Made by a program: the position numbers and the translations under genes
The notes under the pieces: model-generated
What the model was told of the DNA's origin: nothing
Database searches by the model: none
What the model saw: the letters and a program-made list of their open reading frames with translations, nothing else
NCBI RefSeq assembly: GCF_013385985.1
Contig: NZ_JACAOY010000012.1
Location: 288,064-352,063 of the forward strand
DNA from: Pseudomonas sp. B6002
Lineage (GTDB): Bacteria > Pseudomonadota > Gammaproteobacteria > Pseudomonadales > Pseudomonadaceae
Reading direction: 5' to 3'
DNA: 64,000 nt
Part shown: in pieces, positions 29,091 through 38,967 of the stretch
How positions within the stretch are numbered: position 1 is the stretch's first letter
Layout of the letters: each line of letters opens with the position of its first letter

Positions 29091-30026
29091 TCAGGGTTTC
29101 AGGCTGGCCCGTACCGCCGCCGCGCCATCACCGCCATCAAACGCTTGAACGCCGGCCAGCCAGCGCTGCAAATCCTCAGGATGATCACGCAACCATTGCT
29201 TGGCCACATCCTGCGGCGATTGGCGCTCCATGATCGGCACCATCAGCTGGCTTTCCTGGGCGGCGGTGAAGGTGAGGTTTTCCAGCAGGCGGTTGGCATT
29301 CGGGCAGCGCTCGGCAAAATCCGGCGCGGTGACGGTGGACACGGTGGCGCGGCCTTCATCGGCGCCGAACACGTCTTCACTGCCGGTGAGGTAGGCCATT
29401 TTCATGTTGATGTTCATCGGGTGCGGGGTCCAGCCGACGAACACCACGAACTCCTTGCGGTTCACCGCCCGCTGCACCGCCGCCAGCATGCCGGCTTCAC
29501 CGGAAGCCACCAGTTTGAAACCGCCGAGGCCGAAGTGGTTGGTGTCGATCATCTTCTGGATATCGGTGTTAGCGCCGCTACCGGGCTCGATCCCGTAGAT
29601 CTTGCCACCCAGTTTGTCCTTGAAGCGGGCGATGTCGGCAAAGGTCTTCAGGCCTGCGTCGGCCACGTACTGCGGCACGGCCAGGGTGGCCTGGGCATCG
29701 GCCAGGCTGGGTTTGTCGAAGACTTTGACTTGCTTGGCGGCCAGGAACGGCGCGATGTTGTTGTCCATCGCCGGTTTCCAGTAGCCGAGGAAGATATCCA
29801 GGCGCTTGTCGCGAATGCCGGCAAAGATGATCTGCTGCACCGCGCTGGTCTGCTTGCTGTCGTAGCCCAGGCCATTGAGCAGCACGTCGGCCATGCCCGA
29901 GGTGGCGATCACGTCAGTCCAGCTGACCACGCCCATGCGGATGCTTTTGCAGGAGGCCGGCTCGGCGGCCATGGCGTTGGCGCTGATCAGCACGGCGCAG
30001 GTGAGGGTCAACAACAGTCTTTTCAT
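29091..30026 (-). CDS. choline/betaine ABC transporter substrate-binding protein, orphan
   Basis: A 311-residue type II binding protein of the ChoX/CaiX class. The signal peptide (KRLLLTLTCAVLISANAMA) is cleaved before AEPASCKSIRMGVVSWTDVI. Aromatic and Asp residues that could box a quaternary ammonium are in LGYWKPAMDNN, YGIEPGSGANTD and GWTPHPMN. No permease or ATPase gene is adjacent, so it probably works with a transporter encoded elsewhere, as known for several Pseudomonas binding proteins. It lies downstream of hutG on the same strand, separated by an inverted REP pair. Confidence 0.88.
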   Translation of the reverse strand: MKRLLLTLTCAVLISANAMAAEPASCKSIRMGVVSWTDVIATSGMADVLLNGLGYDSKQTSAVQQIIFAGIRDKRLDIFLGYWKPAMDNNIAPFLAAKQVKVFDKPSLADAQATLAVPQYVADAGLKTFADIARFKDKLGGKIYGIEPGSGANTDIQKMIDTNHFGLGGFKLVASGEAGMLAAVQRAVNRKEFVVFVGWTPHPMNINMKMAYLTGSEDVFGADEGRATVSTVTAPDFAERCPNANRLLENLTFTAAQESQLMVPIMERQSPQDVAKQWLRDHPEDLQRWLAGVQAFDGGDGAAAVRASLKP

Positions 30027-30162
30027 GGATGAGGTCTCACTCGGCAGCTTTTATTGTGGGGAGTGGCGTCTGGTGCGCCGTATCCACAACCTTACCCAGC
30101 GGGATCTCGATAAACACGACCTGTGGCGACCGGCAGTTGCACAGAGGCGACCGTGAGGGCCT

Positions 30163-30248
30163 CATCGCAGGCAAGCCAGCTCCCACCTTTGACCGAGTTT
30201 CAACATGAGAATAGGGTCAAAAATGTGGGAGCTGGCTTGCCTGCGATG
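30163..30248. repeat. REP pair in tail-to-tail order
   Basis: CATCGCAGGCAAGCCAGCTCCCAC then, after about 35 bp, TGTGGGAGCTGGCTTGCCTGCGATG. The outer ends point at each other, six bases before the hutG stop (minus strand), so the hut transcript ends inside or near it. Confidence 0.85.
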
Positions 30249-30254
30249 GCGATA

Positions 30255-31055
30255 TCAGCCGTAACGCTTCTGCCCCCAGGCCAACAACCCTTCCAGCAAC
30301 TGCTTCAACACCACCTGCGCCGGCTCCGCCAGGTCCGGCCGATACCGGAACGGCTCAACCTCTTCCATATACGTGCTCTGACACAGCTCCAACTGAACCG
30401 CATGAATATCCTGCGCCGGGTTGCCGTAATGCCGGGTGATATGCCCGCCCTTGAAACGCCCATTGAGCACATGTGTGTACTGCGCGTGCTGGGCGCAGAT
30501 GCCTTCCAACTGGCTGGCCAGTTCCGGGTCGCATGCGGCGCCGTTGAAGGTGCCGAGGTTGAAGTCCGGCAACTTGCCGTCGAACAGGTGCGGGATCACC
30601 GAGCGGATCGAGTGCGCATCGAACAGCAAGGCGTAGCCGAACTCGGCTTTGAGGCGCGCGAGTTCTTCCTGCAGCGTGCGGTGGTACGGCCCCCAGATCT
30701 TTTGCAGGTAGGTCACGCGCTCTTCTTCGGACGGCACCTGTCCCTCAAGGAACAATGGCACACCATCGAACAGCGTCGCCGGGTACAGCCCGGTCGTGGC
30801 GCCGGCATAGAGCGGCTTGTCGTCCGACGGCCGGTTCAGGTCGATCACGAAGCGCGAATACTCCGCCGCCAGGGTGCTGGCGCCCAGTGCTTCGGCGAAG
30901 TCGTACAGTGTAGGGATGTGCCAGTCGGTGTCCGGCAGGCTTTGGGCCTCGGGGATCAACCCGGCTTCGACCGCAGGCGTGAGGCGCAGGCCGGCGTGGG
31001 GCATGCTGATCAGCAGCGGCACACGGCCTTTTTTGAACGTCAGAACCTTATCCAC
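30255..31055 (-). CDS. hutG: N-formylglutamate deformylase
   Basis: Last step of the five-step hut pathway: N-formylglutamate to glutamate plus formate. The 266 residues contain a metal-binding His in SMPHAGLRL, the NRPSDD stretch and LFDAHSIRS. It starts at GTG 31055 with AAGGAG eight bases upstream. Its presence along with HutF shows that this strain uses the formylglutamate route, not the formiminoglutamase route. Last gene of the hut operon, 12 bp after hutI. Confidence 0.95.
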   Translation of the reverse strand: MDKVLTFKKGRVPLLISMPHAGLRLTPAVEAGLIPEAQSLPDTDWHIPTLYDFAEALGASTLAAEYSRFVIDLNRPSDDKPLYAGATTGLYPATLFDGVPLFLEGQVPSEEERVTYLQKIWGPYHRTLQEELARLKAEFGYALLFDAHSIRSVIPHLFDGKLPDFNLGTFNGAACDPELASQLEGICAQHAQYTHVLNGRFKGGHITRHYGNPAQDIHAVQLELCQSTYMEEVEPFRYRPDLAEPAQVVLKQLLEGLLAWGQKRYG

Positions 31056-31067
31056 AGCAGCACTCCT

Positions 31068-32273
31068 TCATACAGTGACGTCGACGCCATGGCGCACGAC
31101 GCGTTTATCCAGCTCGCCACCCAGCCAGTAGGCCAGGTCAGCGGGGCGATCAATCTGCCAGGCGACAAAATCGGCCACCTTGCCCACTTCCAGGGAACCA
31201 TGGGTATCGCCCATACCCAGCGCGGTCGCCGCATGAGTGGTGGCGCCGGCCAAGGCTTCTTCCGGGGTCATGCGGAACAGGGTGCAGGCCATGTTCAGCA
31301 TCAAGCGCACTGACAACGCCGGCGAGGTGCCAGGGTTGAGGTCGCTGGCGATGGCGATTTTCACAGCGTGCTTGCGCAGAGCGTCCATCGGCGGCAATTG
31401 GGTTTCGCGCAGAAAGTAGAAAGCCCCCGGCAACAGGACCGCGACGGTGCCGGATGCGGCCATGGCGATGGCATCTTCTTCAGTCATGAACTCCAGATGA
31501 TCCGCCGACAGCGCGTGGTAACGCGCCGCCAGGCTGGAGCCGTGCAGCGACGACAGTTGCTCGGCGTGCAGCTTCACCGGCAGGCCGAGCTGCTGGGCCA
31601 CCTTGAACACACGCTCCACCTGCTCGGTGGAAAACGCCAGGTATTCGCAGAACGCATCCACCGCGTCCACCAGCCCTTCCGCCGCCAGGGCGGGCAGCAT
31701 CTCGGTGCAGATGTGGTCGATGTAGTCGTCAGCGCGGTCCTTGTACTCCGGTGGCAACGCATGGGCCGCCAGGCACGTGGCTCGCACGCTGACCGGGAGC
31801 ACGTCACCGAGGCGACGGGCTACGCGCAGCATCTTGCGTTCGTTGGCCAGGTCCAGGCCGTAGCCGGACTTGATCTCTACCGTGGTCACGCCGTCACGCA
31901 GCAGGCTGCGCAGGCGTTTTTCAGCGCTGGCAAACAGTTCATCCTCGGTCGCGGCGCGGGTGGCGCGTACAGTGCTGGCAATGCCGCCACCCTTGGCTGC
32001 GATCTCGGCGTAGCTGACGCCTTCGAGGCGTTGCTCGAACTCGCCACTGCGATTGCCACCGAACACCGTGTGGGTGTGGCAGTCGATCAGCCCGGGGGTG
32101 ACCCACGCGCCTTGCAGGTCATGCACCTGGGCGTAATCCGCCGTGGGCACTTGGCTGCGGGGGCCGATCCACTCGATGAGCGAACCGGCTGTGACCATGG
32201 CGGCATCCTCAATGATCGAGTACTTGCCCTGGGCCATGGTTGCGACGTGGCAGTGTTGCCAAAGCGTTTTCAT
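31068..32273 (-). CDS. hutI: imidazolonepropionase
   Basis: Third step: hydrolyses 4-imidazolone-5-propionate to formiminoglutamate. A 401-residue amidohydrolase with the metal site [12 protein letters not shown], His in [11 protein letters not shown], and Asp in [15 protein letters not shown] 32273 is chosen because GGGAGG lies six bases upstream; a TTG one codon earlier is less likely. It lies between hutG (12 bp) and hutT (15 bp). Confidence 0.96.
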   Translation of the reverse strand: MKTLWQHCHVATMAQGKYSIIEDAAMVTAGSLIEWIGPRSQVPTADYAQVHDLQGAWVTPGLIDCHTHTVFGGNRSGEFEQRLEGVSYAEIAAKGGGIASTVRATRAATEDELFASAEKRLRSLLRDGVTTVEIKSGYGLDLANERKMLRVARRLGDVLPVSVRATCLAAHALPPEYKDRADDYIDHICTEMLPALAAEGLVDAVDAFCEYLAFSTEQVERVFKVAQQLGLPVKLHAEQLSSLHGSSLAARYHALSADHLEFMTEEDAIAMAASGTVAVLLPGAFYFLRETQLPPMDALRKHAVKIAIASDLNPGTSPALSVRLMLNMACTLFRMTPEEALAGATTHAATALGMGDTHGSLEVGKVADFVAWQIDRPADLAYWLGGELDKRVVRHGVDVTV

Positions 32274-32288
32274 CAACGCCTCCCTAGA

Positions 32289-33698
32289 TTAACGATGAGA
32301 CAAAGCCGGGTCGTGATGGACCTTGGCCGCTTGCCCGGCCGCAGGCTTGACCCACAGCAGGTAGGCCACGACCAGCAGCACGATCCATACGGCGCCGACC
32401 AGCAAGGCAGCCTGGGTGTCCGGGAAGTAACCCAGCACACCAAACACGAACAGCATGAACACGATGGCGGCGGCCGGCGCATAGGGCCAGAACGGCACCG
32501 GGAATTTCAGCTCGGCGACCTGCTCCTCTGTCATGGAGCGGCGCATGGCGACCTGGGTGAACAGGATCATCAACCACACCCACACGGTGGCGAAGGTGGC
32601 AATCGAGGCGATCAGCAGGAACACGTTTTCCGGGATCAGGTAGTTGAGCACCACGCCGCCCAGCAGCGCTGCGCCCATGACCACTACGGTCATCCACGGC
32701 ACGCCCTGTTTGGACAGCTGCGCAAACCCCTTGGGTGCCTGCCCTTGTTGGGCCAGGCCATACATCATGCGGCCGGCGCCGAAGATGTCGCTGTTGATGG
32801 CCGACACGGCCGCCGAGATCACCACGATATTGAGGATGGTCGCCGCCGAGCCAATCCCTAGGTTGCTGAAGATCTGCACGAACGGGCTGCCCTGGCTGCC
32901 GATCTGCGGCCATGGGTAGATGGCCATCAGCACGAACAAGGTCAGCACGTAGAACAACAGAATGCGCAGCGGCACGGCGTTGATCGCCTTGGGGATCACA
33001 CGTTGCGGGTCTTTGGCCTCGCCGGCGGTGATACCGATGATCTCGATGCCACCAAAGGCAAACATCACCACCGCGAACGAGGCGATCAGGCCGCCGACGC
33101 CGTTAGGCATGAAGCCACCGTGGGCCCACAGGTTGCTGAGGCCACTGGCCTGGGTTTCACCCGCCGAGTGGATGCCGAACAGCATGATGCCGAAACCGCC
33201 AAGGATCATCGCGACGATGGCGCCGACCTTGAGCAGCGACAGCCAGAACTCCATTTCGCCAAACACTTTGACGTTGCACAGGTTCAGGCCGCCGATCAAA
33301 AACACGATGCCGAGCACCCAGACCCAACGCGCGACTTCGGGAAACCAGAAGCCCATGTAGATGCCGAACGCGGTGACGTCAGCCAGGCAGACGATGATCA
33401 TCTCAAACGCGTAGGTCCAGCCGAGGATGAAGCCGGCCATGGGGCCCAGGTAGGTGCTGGCGTACTGGCCGAAGGAGCCAGCCACCGGGTTGTGCACGGC
33501 CATCTCGCCGAGGGCGCGCATCACCATGAACACCGCGGCGCCACCGATCAGGTAGGCGAGCAGCACGGCCGGGCCGGCCATCTGGATGGCGGAGGCGGAG
33601 CCGTAGAACAGCCCGGTGCCGATCGCGGAACCGAGTGCCATGAAGCGAATATGTCGGGCACTTAGCCCGCGTTTCAAACCCTTTTCTTGCTGGAGCAT
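32289..33698 (-). CDS. hutT: amino acid permease, probable histidine transporter
   Basis: A 469-residue APC/AAT-family secondary transporter with 12 predicted membrane helices. Signature segments are [25 protein letters not shown] at the N-terminus and [20 protein letters not shown]. Its position between hutI and hutH in the hut operon, and resemblance to HutT/ProY, point to histidine uptake. A REP pair separates it from hutH. Confidence 0.9.
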   Translation of the reverse strand: MLQQEKGLKRGLSARHIRFMALGSAIGTGLFYGSASAIQMAGPAVLLAYLIGGAAVFMVMRALGEMAVHNPVAGSFGQYASTYLGPMAGFILGWTYAFEMIIVCLADVTAFGIYMGFWFPEVARWVWVLGIVFLIGGLNLCNVKVFGEMEFWLSLLKVGAIVAMILGGFGIMLFGIHSAGETQASGLSNLWAHGGFMPNGVGGLIASFAVVMFAFGGIEIIGITAGEAKDPQRVIPKAINAVPLRILLFYVLTLFVLMAIYPWPQIGSQGSPFVQIFSNLGIGSAATILNIVVISAAVSAINSDIFGAGRMMYGLAQQGQAPKGFAQLSKQGVPWMTVVVMGAALLGGVVLNYLIPENVFLLIASIATFATVWVWLMILFTQVAMRRSMTEEQVAELKFPVPFWPYAPAAAIVFMLFVFGVLGYFPDTQAALLVGAVWIVLLVVAYLLWVKPAAGQAAKVHHDPALSHR

Positions 33699-33754
33699 TT
33701 CTCGTCCCTAATTATTCTTATCCTGAGAAAAATTCAGAGCCTGACGCCAATCAC

Positions 33755-33826
33755 TGTAGGAGCTGGCTTGCCAGCGATGGCGGCGTGTCAGATAGACCGC
33801 TATCGCCGGCAAGCCGGCTCCTACAG
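33755..33826. repeat. REP pair (REPIN-like), TGTAGGAG subtype
   Basis: TGTAGGAGCTGGCTTGCCAGCGATGG and inverted CTATCGCCGGCAAGCCGGCTCCTACA in the hutT-hutH gap, with spacer GTGTCAGATAGACCG. Almost the same spacer (TTTCAGATAGACCG) is in the copy near 43,620, so these two are related as whole elements. Confidence 0.88.
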
Positions 33827-33839
33827 GAGTTGTTGCGCC

Positions 33840-35372
33840 TTACAAACTTGGCAGCAGCTTGGCCGGCACCAGTTCATTCAGGCAGCGGCTGGCGAGCAGT
33901 TCGCTGGCGGCGTTGATGTCCGGGGCGAAGAAACGGTCTTTTTCATAGAACGCCACTTTGTCGCGCAGGATGCCGCGCGCTTTCTCAAGCTTGGCCGAGG
34001 TCTTGAGGCCGTCACGCAGGTCCAGGCCCTGGCACGCGGCCAGCCATTCAACCGCCAACACGCCACGGGTGTTCTCGGCCATTTCCCACAGGCGCTTGCC
34101 CGCAGCCGGGGCCATCGACACGTGGTCTTCCTGGTTGGCCGACGTCGGCAGACTGTCCACACTGTGCGGGTGGGCCAGTGCCTTGTTCTCGCTGGCGAGC
34201 GCGGCAGCGGTCACCTGGGCGATCATGAAGCCGGAGTTCACCCCGCCATTGCCCACCAAAAACGGCGGCAGTTGCGACATGTGCTTGTCCATCATCAGCG
34301 AGATACGGCGCTCGCTCAGGGAACCGATTTCGGCGATGGCCAGGGCCATGTTGTCCGCGGCCATGGCCACGGGTTCGGCGTGGAAGTTACCACCGGAGAT
34401 CACGTCGCCTTCGGCGGCAAACACCAGCGGGTTATCCGACACGGCGTTGGCTTCGACCACCAGCACTTCAGCGGCCTGGCGGAACTGGGTCAGGCACGCG
34501 CCCATGACTTGTGGCTGGCAACGCAGGGAGTACGGGTCTTGCACCTTGTCGCAGTTCTGGTGCGACTGCGACACCTGGCTGCTGTCGCCGAGCAGGTCGC
34601 GATAGGCGGCCGCTGCATCGATCTGCCCACGCTGACCACGCGCAGCATGAATGCGTGCGTCGAACGGCGAGCGCGAACCCAGCACCGCTTCCACGGTGAG
34701 CGCGCCGCACGCCAGGGCGCCAGCGAACAGGTCTTCGCCTTCGAACAACCCGCGCAGTGCGTAAGCGGTGGACACCTGGGTGCCATTGAGCAGCGCCAGG
34801 CCTTCTTTGGCGGCGAGGGTCAGCGGCGTGAGGCCGGCGACTTTCAGCGCTTCGGTGGCTTCCAGCCATTCGCCTTTGTAGCGCGCCTTGCCTTCGCCCA
34901 GCAGCACCAGGGACATGTGCGCCAAGGGCGCCAGGTCGCCGGAGGCACCGACCGAACCTTTCAGAGGTATATGCGGGTACACCTCGGCATTGATCAGCGC
35001 GATCAGCGCGTCGATTACCTGGCGGCGAATCCCGGAGAACCCACGGCTGAGGCTGTTGACCTTGAGCACCATGACCAGCCGCACCAGCGCATCGCTGATC
35101 GGCTCACCGACGCCGGCGGCGTGGGACAGCACCAGGGAACGCTGGAGGTTTTCCAGGTCTTCGCTGGCGATGCGGGTCGAGGCCAGCAGGCCGAAACCGG
35201 TGTTGATGCCGTAGGCGGTGCGGTTCTCGGCGAGAATCTGCTCCACGCAGGCCACACTGGCGTCGATCTGCGCCGTGGCGCTGTCATCCAGACTGAGGGT
35301 TACCGGCTGCTGGTAGATGGCCCGCAGTTGGGCGAGGCTCAGTTGGCCTGGAATCAGGTTTAGCGCAGTCAC
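33840..35372 (-). CDS. hutH: histidine ammonia-lyase (catalytically intact copy)
   Basis: First step: L-histidine to urocanate and ammonia. From GTG 35372 (AAGGAG seven bases upstream; the ATG at 35378 has only one base of spacing) it is 510 residues, the length of P. putida HutH. The MIO cofactor triad Ala143-Ser-Gly is present in [15 protein letters not shown]. Other active-site residues are visible: Tyr in YGINTGFG, His in VLSHAAGVG, Asn in LLNGTQ, QDPYSLR, GNFHAEP and NQEDHVSM. It stands between hutT and the MIO-less paralogue. Called hutH2 in some P. fluorescens literature (from memory). Confidence 0.97.
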   Translation of the reverse strand: MTALNLIPGQLSLAQLRAIYQQPVTLSLDDSATAQIDASVACVEQILAENRTAYGINTGFGLLASTRIASEDLENLQRSLVLSHAAGVGEPISDALVRLVMVLKVNSLSRGFSGIRRQVIDALIALINAEVYPHIPLKGSVGASGDLAPLAHMSLVLLGEGKARYKGEWLEATEALKVAGLTPLTLAAKEGLALLNGTQVSTAYALRGLFEGEDLFAGALACGALTVEAVLGSRSPFDARIHAARGQRGQIDAAAAYRDLLGDSSQVSQSHQNCDKVQDPYSLRCQPQVMGACLTQFRQAAEVLVVEANAVSDNPLVFAAEGDVISGGNFHAEPVAMAADNMALAIAEIGSLSERRISLMMDKHMSQLPPFLVGNGGVNSGFMIAQVTAAALASENKALAHPHSVDSLPTSANQEDHVSMAPAAGKRLWEMAENTRGVLAVEWLAACQGLDLRDGLKTSAKLEKARGILRDKVAFYEKDRFFAPDINAASELLASRCLNELVPAKLLPSL

Positions 35373-35406
35373 ATTCATGCTCCTTTTGAGAGTGTTGTTA
35401 ACTACC

Positions 35407-35457
35407 AGTCGCTCCGGATGCTTCCGTTATCCGCCGCGGCCCTCTTTTAGAGCGACT
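35407..35457 (-). promoter_or_regulatory. intercistronic inverted repeat between the two hutH homologues
   Basis: AGTCGCTC at 35407-35414 pairs with GAGCGACT at 35450-35457, and GGAT with ATCC nested inside. The 113-bp gap is otherwise featureless. It might be a processing or stability structure in the hut mRNA; no T run follows, so a terminator is unlikely. Confidence 0.4.
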
Positions 35458-35492
35458 CGCGGCTTGGCACGCTGGTTATTGTTGGAAAAACG

Positions 35493-37016
35493 TCAGTGCA
35501 AATTCGGCAAGGTGCGCTGCAGCAACGCGGCGTCCTTGAGCAAGGCGGCGGCGGTGGCGATGTCCGGCGCAAGCCAACGGTCCTGCTCATACGCTGGCAC
35601 CCCTTCACGCAGCAATCGCCAGGCGCTGTCAGTGCCGGCGCCGAAACGCTGGTCCTTCAGGAACTCGAACGCCTGGGCCGCCAGCAGGTACTCGATGGCG
35701 AGGATCTGCGTCACGTTGGCCAACACCTGGTGCAGCTTGAGCGCGGCATTGGTGCCCATGCTCAGGTGGTCTTCCTGCAGGCCCGAGGTGACGAAGTTGT
35801 CGAGTACCGCCGGTTGCGCCAGCTGGCGGTTTTGCCCGCACAGGGAGGCGGCGACGTACTGCACGATCATCATCCCGGAGTTGACCCCGGGGTTGCTCAC
35901 CAGGAACGCCGGCAAGCCACTGACGTGCGGGTTGATCAGGCGGTCCAGGCGGCGCTCGGCCACGGAGCCGATCTCGGCCATGGCGATGGCGAGCATGTCG
36001 GCGGCCAGCGCCACGGACTGCCCGTGGGGGTTGGCCTGGGACACCACGCGGTAGTTGTCCGGCGTGCCGAGCACCAGCGGGTTGTCGGTGGCGCTGTTGA
36101 GTTCGGTCTCGACCTGGCGGGTGGCGTGCTCCACTTGATCACGCGCGGCGCCGTGAATCTGCGGGATCGAACGGATGCTCAAGGCGTCCTGGGTGCGGAG
36201 GCCTTTGCTGCTGGCGATCACTTCGCTGCCGTCGAGCAAGGCGCGCAGGTTGATGCCCACTTGCTGCATGCCAGGGTGTGGCTTGAGCGCAATGATTTCT
36301 TCATCGAAGGCGTCGATCTGCCCGCGCTGGGCCTCGAAACTCATGGCGCCGATCACGTCGGCCCATTGCAGCAAATGGTGAGCATCGGCCAGGGCCAGGC
36401 AGCTCAGGCCGGTCATGCACGGGGTACCGTTGACCAGGCACAAGCCGTCTTTGGCGCCGAGCACCACAGGGTGCAAACCTTCTGCGCTTAATGCCTCTTG
36501 CGCCGAAACGATCTTGCCCCGGTAACTCACATTGCCGACGCCCAGCAAGGCCACGCCGACATGGGCCATGTGGGTCAGGTAACCCACCGAACCCTGGGAC
36601 GGCACTTGCGGCGTGATGCCGTGGTTGAGCAGCGCCAGCAGCGAATGCACCACCTGCGGGTGCAGGCCGGATTTGCCGTGGCTGTAGTTGATGATGGCGG
36701 CGCAGATGATTGCGCGGGTCTGCTCGTCACTGAGCACCGGGCCGACGCCGCAGGCGTGGCTCAGCAGCGTATTGCGCGACAGTTGGCTGAGCTGCTCGCC
36801 CTTGAGCGACACATTGCACAGCGCGCCCAGGCCGGTGTTCACGCCGTAGGCGCGTTCGCCGCTGGTGACGATGCGTTGCACGATGGCTTGTGCATTATCG
36901 ATGCGTGCCCAGGCCTGGCCCGAGAGTTCGAGGACGGCGCCGTGACGGGCGACGGCGACCACGTCCTGCCAGCGCAATGGCGTATCCGCGATGGTGATTT
37001 TTGTTGGCTGGGACAT
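35493..37016 (-). CDS. histidine ammonia-lyase paralogue lacking the MIO motif
   Basis: A 507-residue member of the aromatic amino-acid lyase family, aligning with HutH end to end, but residues 142-149 read GSVGYLTH where active enzymes read [14 protein letters not shown]. The six-residue shortfall removes the Ala-Ser-Gly that forms the methylidene-imidazolone cofactor. The frame is intact. Also changed: Tyr of QDPYSLR (here QDALSIR) and Phe of GNFHAEP (here ANPHGQS). Retained: Tyr in YGVNTGLG, His in LLSHACGVG, Asn in LVNGTP, and Glu in LQEDHLSM. ATG 37016 follows AAGAAGG. Normal ammonia-lyase chemistry is unlikely; it may regulate or pair with HutH, or have a new activity. Probably the hutH1 gene of P. 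fluorescens literature. Confidence 0.9.
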   Translation of the reverse strand: MSQPTKITIADTPLRWQDVVAVARHGAVLELSGQAWARIDNAQAIVQRIVTSGERAYGVNTGLGALCNVSLKGEQLSQLSRNTLLSHACGVGPVLSDEQTRAIICAAIINYSHGKSGLHPQVVHSLLALLNHGITPQVPSQGSVGYLTHMAHVGVALLGVGNVSYRGKIVSAQEALSAEGLHPVVLGAKDGLCLVNGTPCMTGLSCLALADAHHLLQWADVIGAMSFEAQRGQIDAFDEEIIALKPHPGMQQVGINLRALLDGSEVIASSKGLRTQDALSIRSIPQIHGAARDQVEHATRQVETELNSATDNPLVLGTPDNYRVVSQANPHGQSVALAADMLAIAMAEIGSVAERRLDRLINPHVSGLPAFLVSNPGVNSGMMIVQYVAASLCGQNRQLAQPAVLDNFVTSGLQEDHLSMGTNAALKLHQVLANVTQILAIEYLLAAQAFEFLKDQRFGAGTDSAWRLLREGVPAYEQDRWLAPDIATAAALLKDAALLQRTLPNLH

Positions 37017-37055
37017 CTTTATACCTTCTTCAATTCTTGTGCAGCCTTACCGGCC

Positions 37056-37195
37056 TCTTCGCGGGCAAGACTGCTCCCACAGTTGATCGGGTTCATGCAG
37101 GGCAACTGTGGTGAGGCTGTTGGCCTCAATCGCAGGCAAGCCAGCTCCCACAGGGGAATGCATTCCAAGGTGGGAGCTGGCTTGCCTGCGATGGC
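37056..37195. repeat. REP cluster, three half-elements
   Basis: CTTCGCGGGCAAGACTGCTCCCAC (C/G subtype, one mismatch), then TCGCAGGCAAGCCAGCTCCCAC, then GTGGGAGCTGGCTTGCCTGCGATGG in inverse. The last two form a tail-to-tail pair around GGGGAATGCATTCC. It lies in the gap between hutV and the MIO-less hutH paralogue. Confidence 0.8.
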
Positions 37196-37222
37196 GCCAG
37201 CCAACTCACCACACAATCCGGA

Positions 37223-38047
37223 TCAGACCACCGCCGCCCGCCGCTGTACGAACCGGTCCACATACTCATCCGCCGGCGAGTGCAGGATCTCTCGCGGTGT
37301 GCCGACCTGGATCAGCTTGCCATCCTTGAGGATCGCAATGCGGTTGCCGATGCGTACGGCCTCGTCGAGGTCGTGGGTGATGAACACGATGGTCTTGTGC
37401 AGGGTCTTTTGCAGCTCGAGCAACTGGTCCTGCATCTCGGCGCGGATCAGCGGGTCGAGGGCGCTGAAGGCTTCGTCCATCAGGATGATGTCGGTGTCGG
37501 CCGCCAAGGCGCGGGCCAGGCCAACGCGCTGGCGCATGCCGCCAGAGAGCTGGTGCGGGTATTTGTTTTCGTAGCCCTTCAGGCCCACGGTTTCGATCCA
37601 GTGCAGCGCGCGCTCGGCGCAGACCTGCTTGGTTTCGCCACGCACTTTCAAGCCGTAGGCGACGTTGTCGAGCACGCTCTTGTGGGGCAACAGGCCGAAG
37701 CTCTGGAACACCATGCTGATCTTGTGCCGACGGAATTGGCGCAGGGCTTCCATGTCCAGTTGCAGGATGTCTTCGCCGTCCACCAGGATCGCACCGCTGG
37801 TGGGGTCGATCAGGCGGTTGAAGTGGCGCACCAAGGTAGATTTGCCGGAACCCGACAGGCCCATGATCACGAAGATCTCACCGGTGCCGATGCTCAGGGA
37901 CAAATCGTTCACGCCGACCACACAGCCGGTCTCGGCCAGCACCTGGTCCTTGGTCTTGCCTTGGCCGATCAGCGACAGCGCGTCCTTGGAACGGGCGCCG
38001 AAGATCTTGAAGACGTTTTTAACTTCAATTTTGCTGACAGTAGTCAT
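37223..38047 (-). CDS. hutV: histidine ABC transporter ATP-binding subunit (ProV-type)
   Basis: ATPase of a quaternary-amine-type importer, 274 residues. It has Walker [10 protein letters not shown], signature [15 protein letters not shown], Walker [14 protein letters not shown] and the switch in FITHDLDEA. The N-terminal [30 protein letters not shown] extension is typical of ProV-like proteins; the chain stops without CBS domains. It overlaps hutW by 4 bp. Location in the hut operon supports histidine as substrate, as reported for HutXWV in related strains (from memory). Confidence 0.92.
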   Translation of the reverse strand: MTTVSKIEVKNVFKIFGARSKDALSLIGQGKTKDQVLAETGCVVGVNDLSLSIGTGEIFVIMGLSGSGKSTLVRHFNRLIDPTSGAILVDGEDILQLDMEALRQFRRHKISMVFQSFGLLPHKSVLDNVAYGLKVRGETKQVCAERALHWIETVGLKGYENKYPHQLSGGMRQRVGLARALAADTDIILMDEAFSALDPLIRAEMQDQLLELQKTLHKTIVFITHDLDEAVRIGNRIAILKDGKLIQVGTPREILHSPADEYVDRFVQRRAAVV

Positions 38048-38895
38048 TTGCTCGCCTCATGCCGTGGACGACCATAGGCCTGGGTAATGCGGTCGATGAC
38101 CACTGCGAGAATCACGATCGCCAGCCCGGCTTCGAGGCCGCGACCGACGTTGAGGGTCTGGATGCCGACCAGCACGTCTTCACCCAAGCCACGGGCGCCG
38201 ATCATCGAGGCGATCACCACCATCGACAGCGCCATCATGGTGGTCTGGTTGATACCGGCCATGATGCTCGGCAACGCCAGCGGCAGTTGCACGCCGAACA
38301 GTTGCTGCCAGCGGTTGGCACCGAAGGCGTTGATGGCTTCCATGACTTCGCCGTCGACCTGGCGAATGCCCAAGTCGGTCAGGCGAATCAGCGGCGGTGC
38401 GGCGTAGATCACCGTGGCGAAGATCGCAGGGACTTTGCCCAGGCCGAACAGCATCAACACCGGGATCAGGTACACGAAGCTCGGCATGGTCTGCATGATG
38501 TCGAGCAACGGCATCAGCACCGAACGCAGGCGATTGCTGCGCGCCGACAGAATGCCCAGCGGGATACCGATCAGCACCGAGATCACCGTGGCGACCATCA
38601 TCAAGGCCAGGGTCTGCATCAGCTTGTCCCACAGGCCAACCGCGCCCACCAGGAACAACAAACCGACGATCACCGCCGTGGTCACCACCTTGCGGGTGGC
38701 ATGCCAGGCAACGCCGGCAACGATGGCCAGCATCAGCCACCACGGTGCTGCGCGCAGCAAGCCTTCCAGGTTGACGATGGCCCACAGCAGGGTGTCGGAG
38801 ATGTGCCGGAACACATCGCCGTAGTTGGTGACCAGTGAATCCACCCAACTGTTGACCCAGTCGGCAATGGAAAACGTAAAACTCTCAGGAAACAT
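38044..38895 (-). CDS. hutW: histidine ABC transporter permease (ProW-type)
   Basis: A 283-residue permease with about six or seven predicted membrane helices. The EAA-type loop is [51 protein letters not shown], characteristic of ProW. The first 60 residues are a polar N-terminal section ([19 protein letters not shown]). It is translationally coupled to hutV and follows hutX by 72 bp. Confidence 0.93.
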   Translation of the reverse strand: MFPESFTFSIADWVNSWVDSLVTNYGDVFRHISDTLLWAIVNLEGLLRAAPWWLMLAIVAGVAWHATRKVVTTAVIVGLLFLVGAVGLWDKLMQTLALMMVATVISVLIGIPLGILSARSNRLRSVLMPLLDIMQTMPSFVYLIPVLMLFGLGKVPAIFATVIYAAPPLIRLTDLGIRQVDGEVMEAINAFGANRWQQLFGVQLPLALPSIMAGINQTTMMALSMVVIASMIGARGLGEDVLVGIQTLNVGRGLEAGLAIVILAVVIDRITQAYGRPRHEASK

Positions 38896-38967
38896 ATCGT
38901 GCTCTCGATCCAGTGGGTTGTGGCCAAGTGCCCGGCCAGCCCCTCAGGGTAGCCGGGCACACTTGAC

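Noticed and set aside
35465-35480. TGGCACGCTGGTTATT, a sigma-54-like string on the plus strand
   Set aside because: The -24 half is perfect but the -12 half has TTAT instead of TTGC, and it would read antisense into the hutH paralogue.
35493-37016. the hutH paralogue as a frameshifted pseudogene
   Set aside because: The frame is open for 507 codons with normal codon use and a good ribosome binding site; only the MIO segment is missing in frame.
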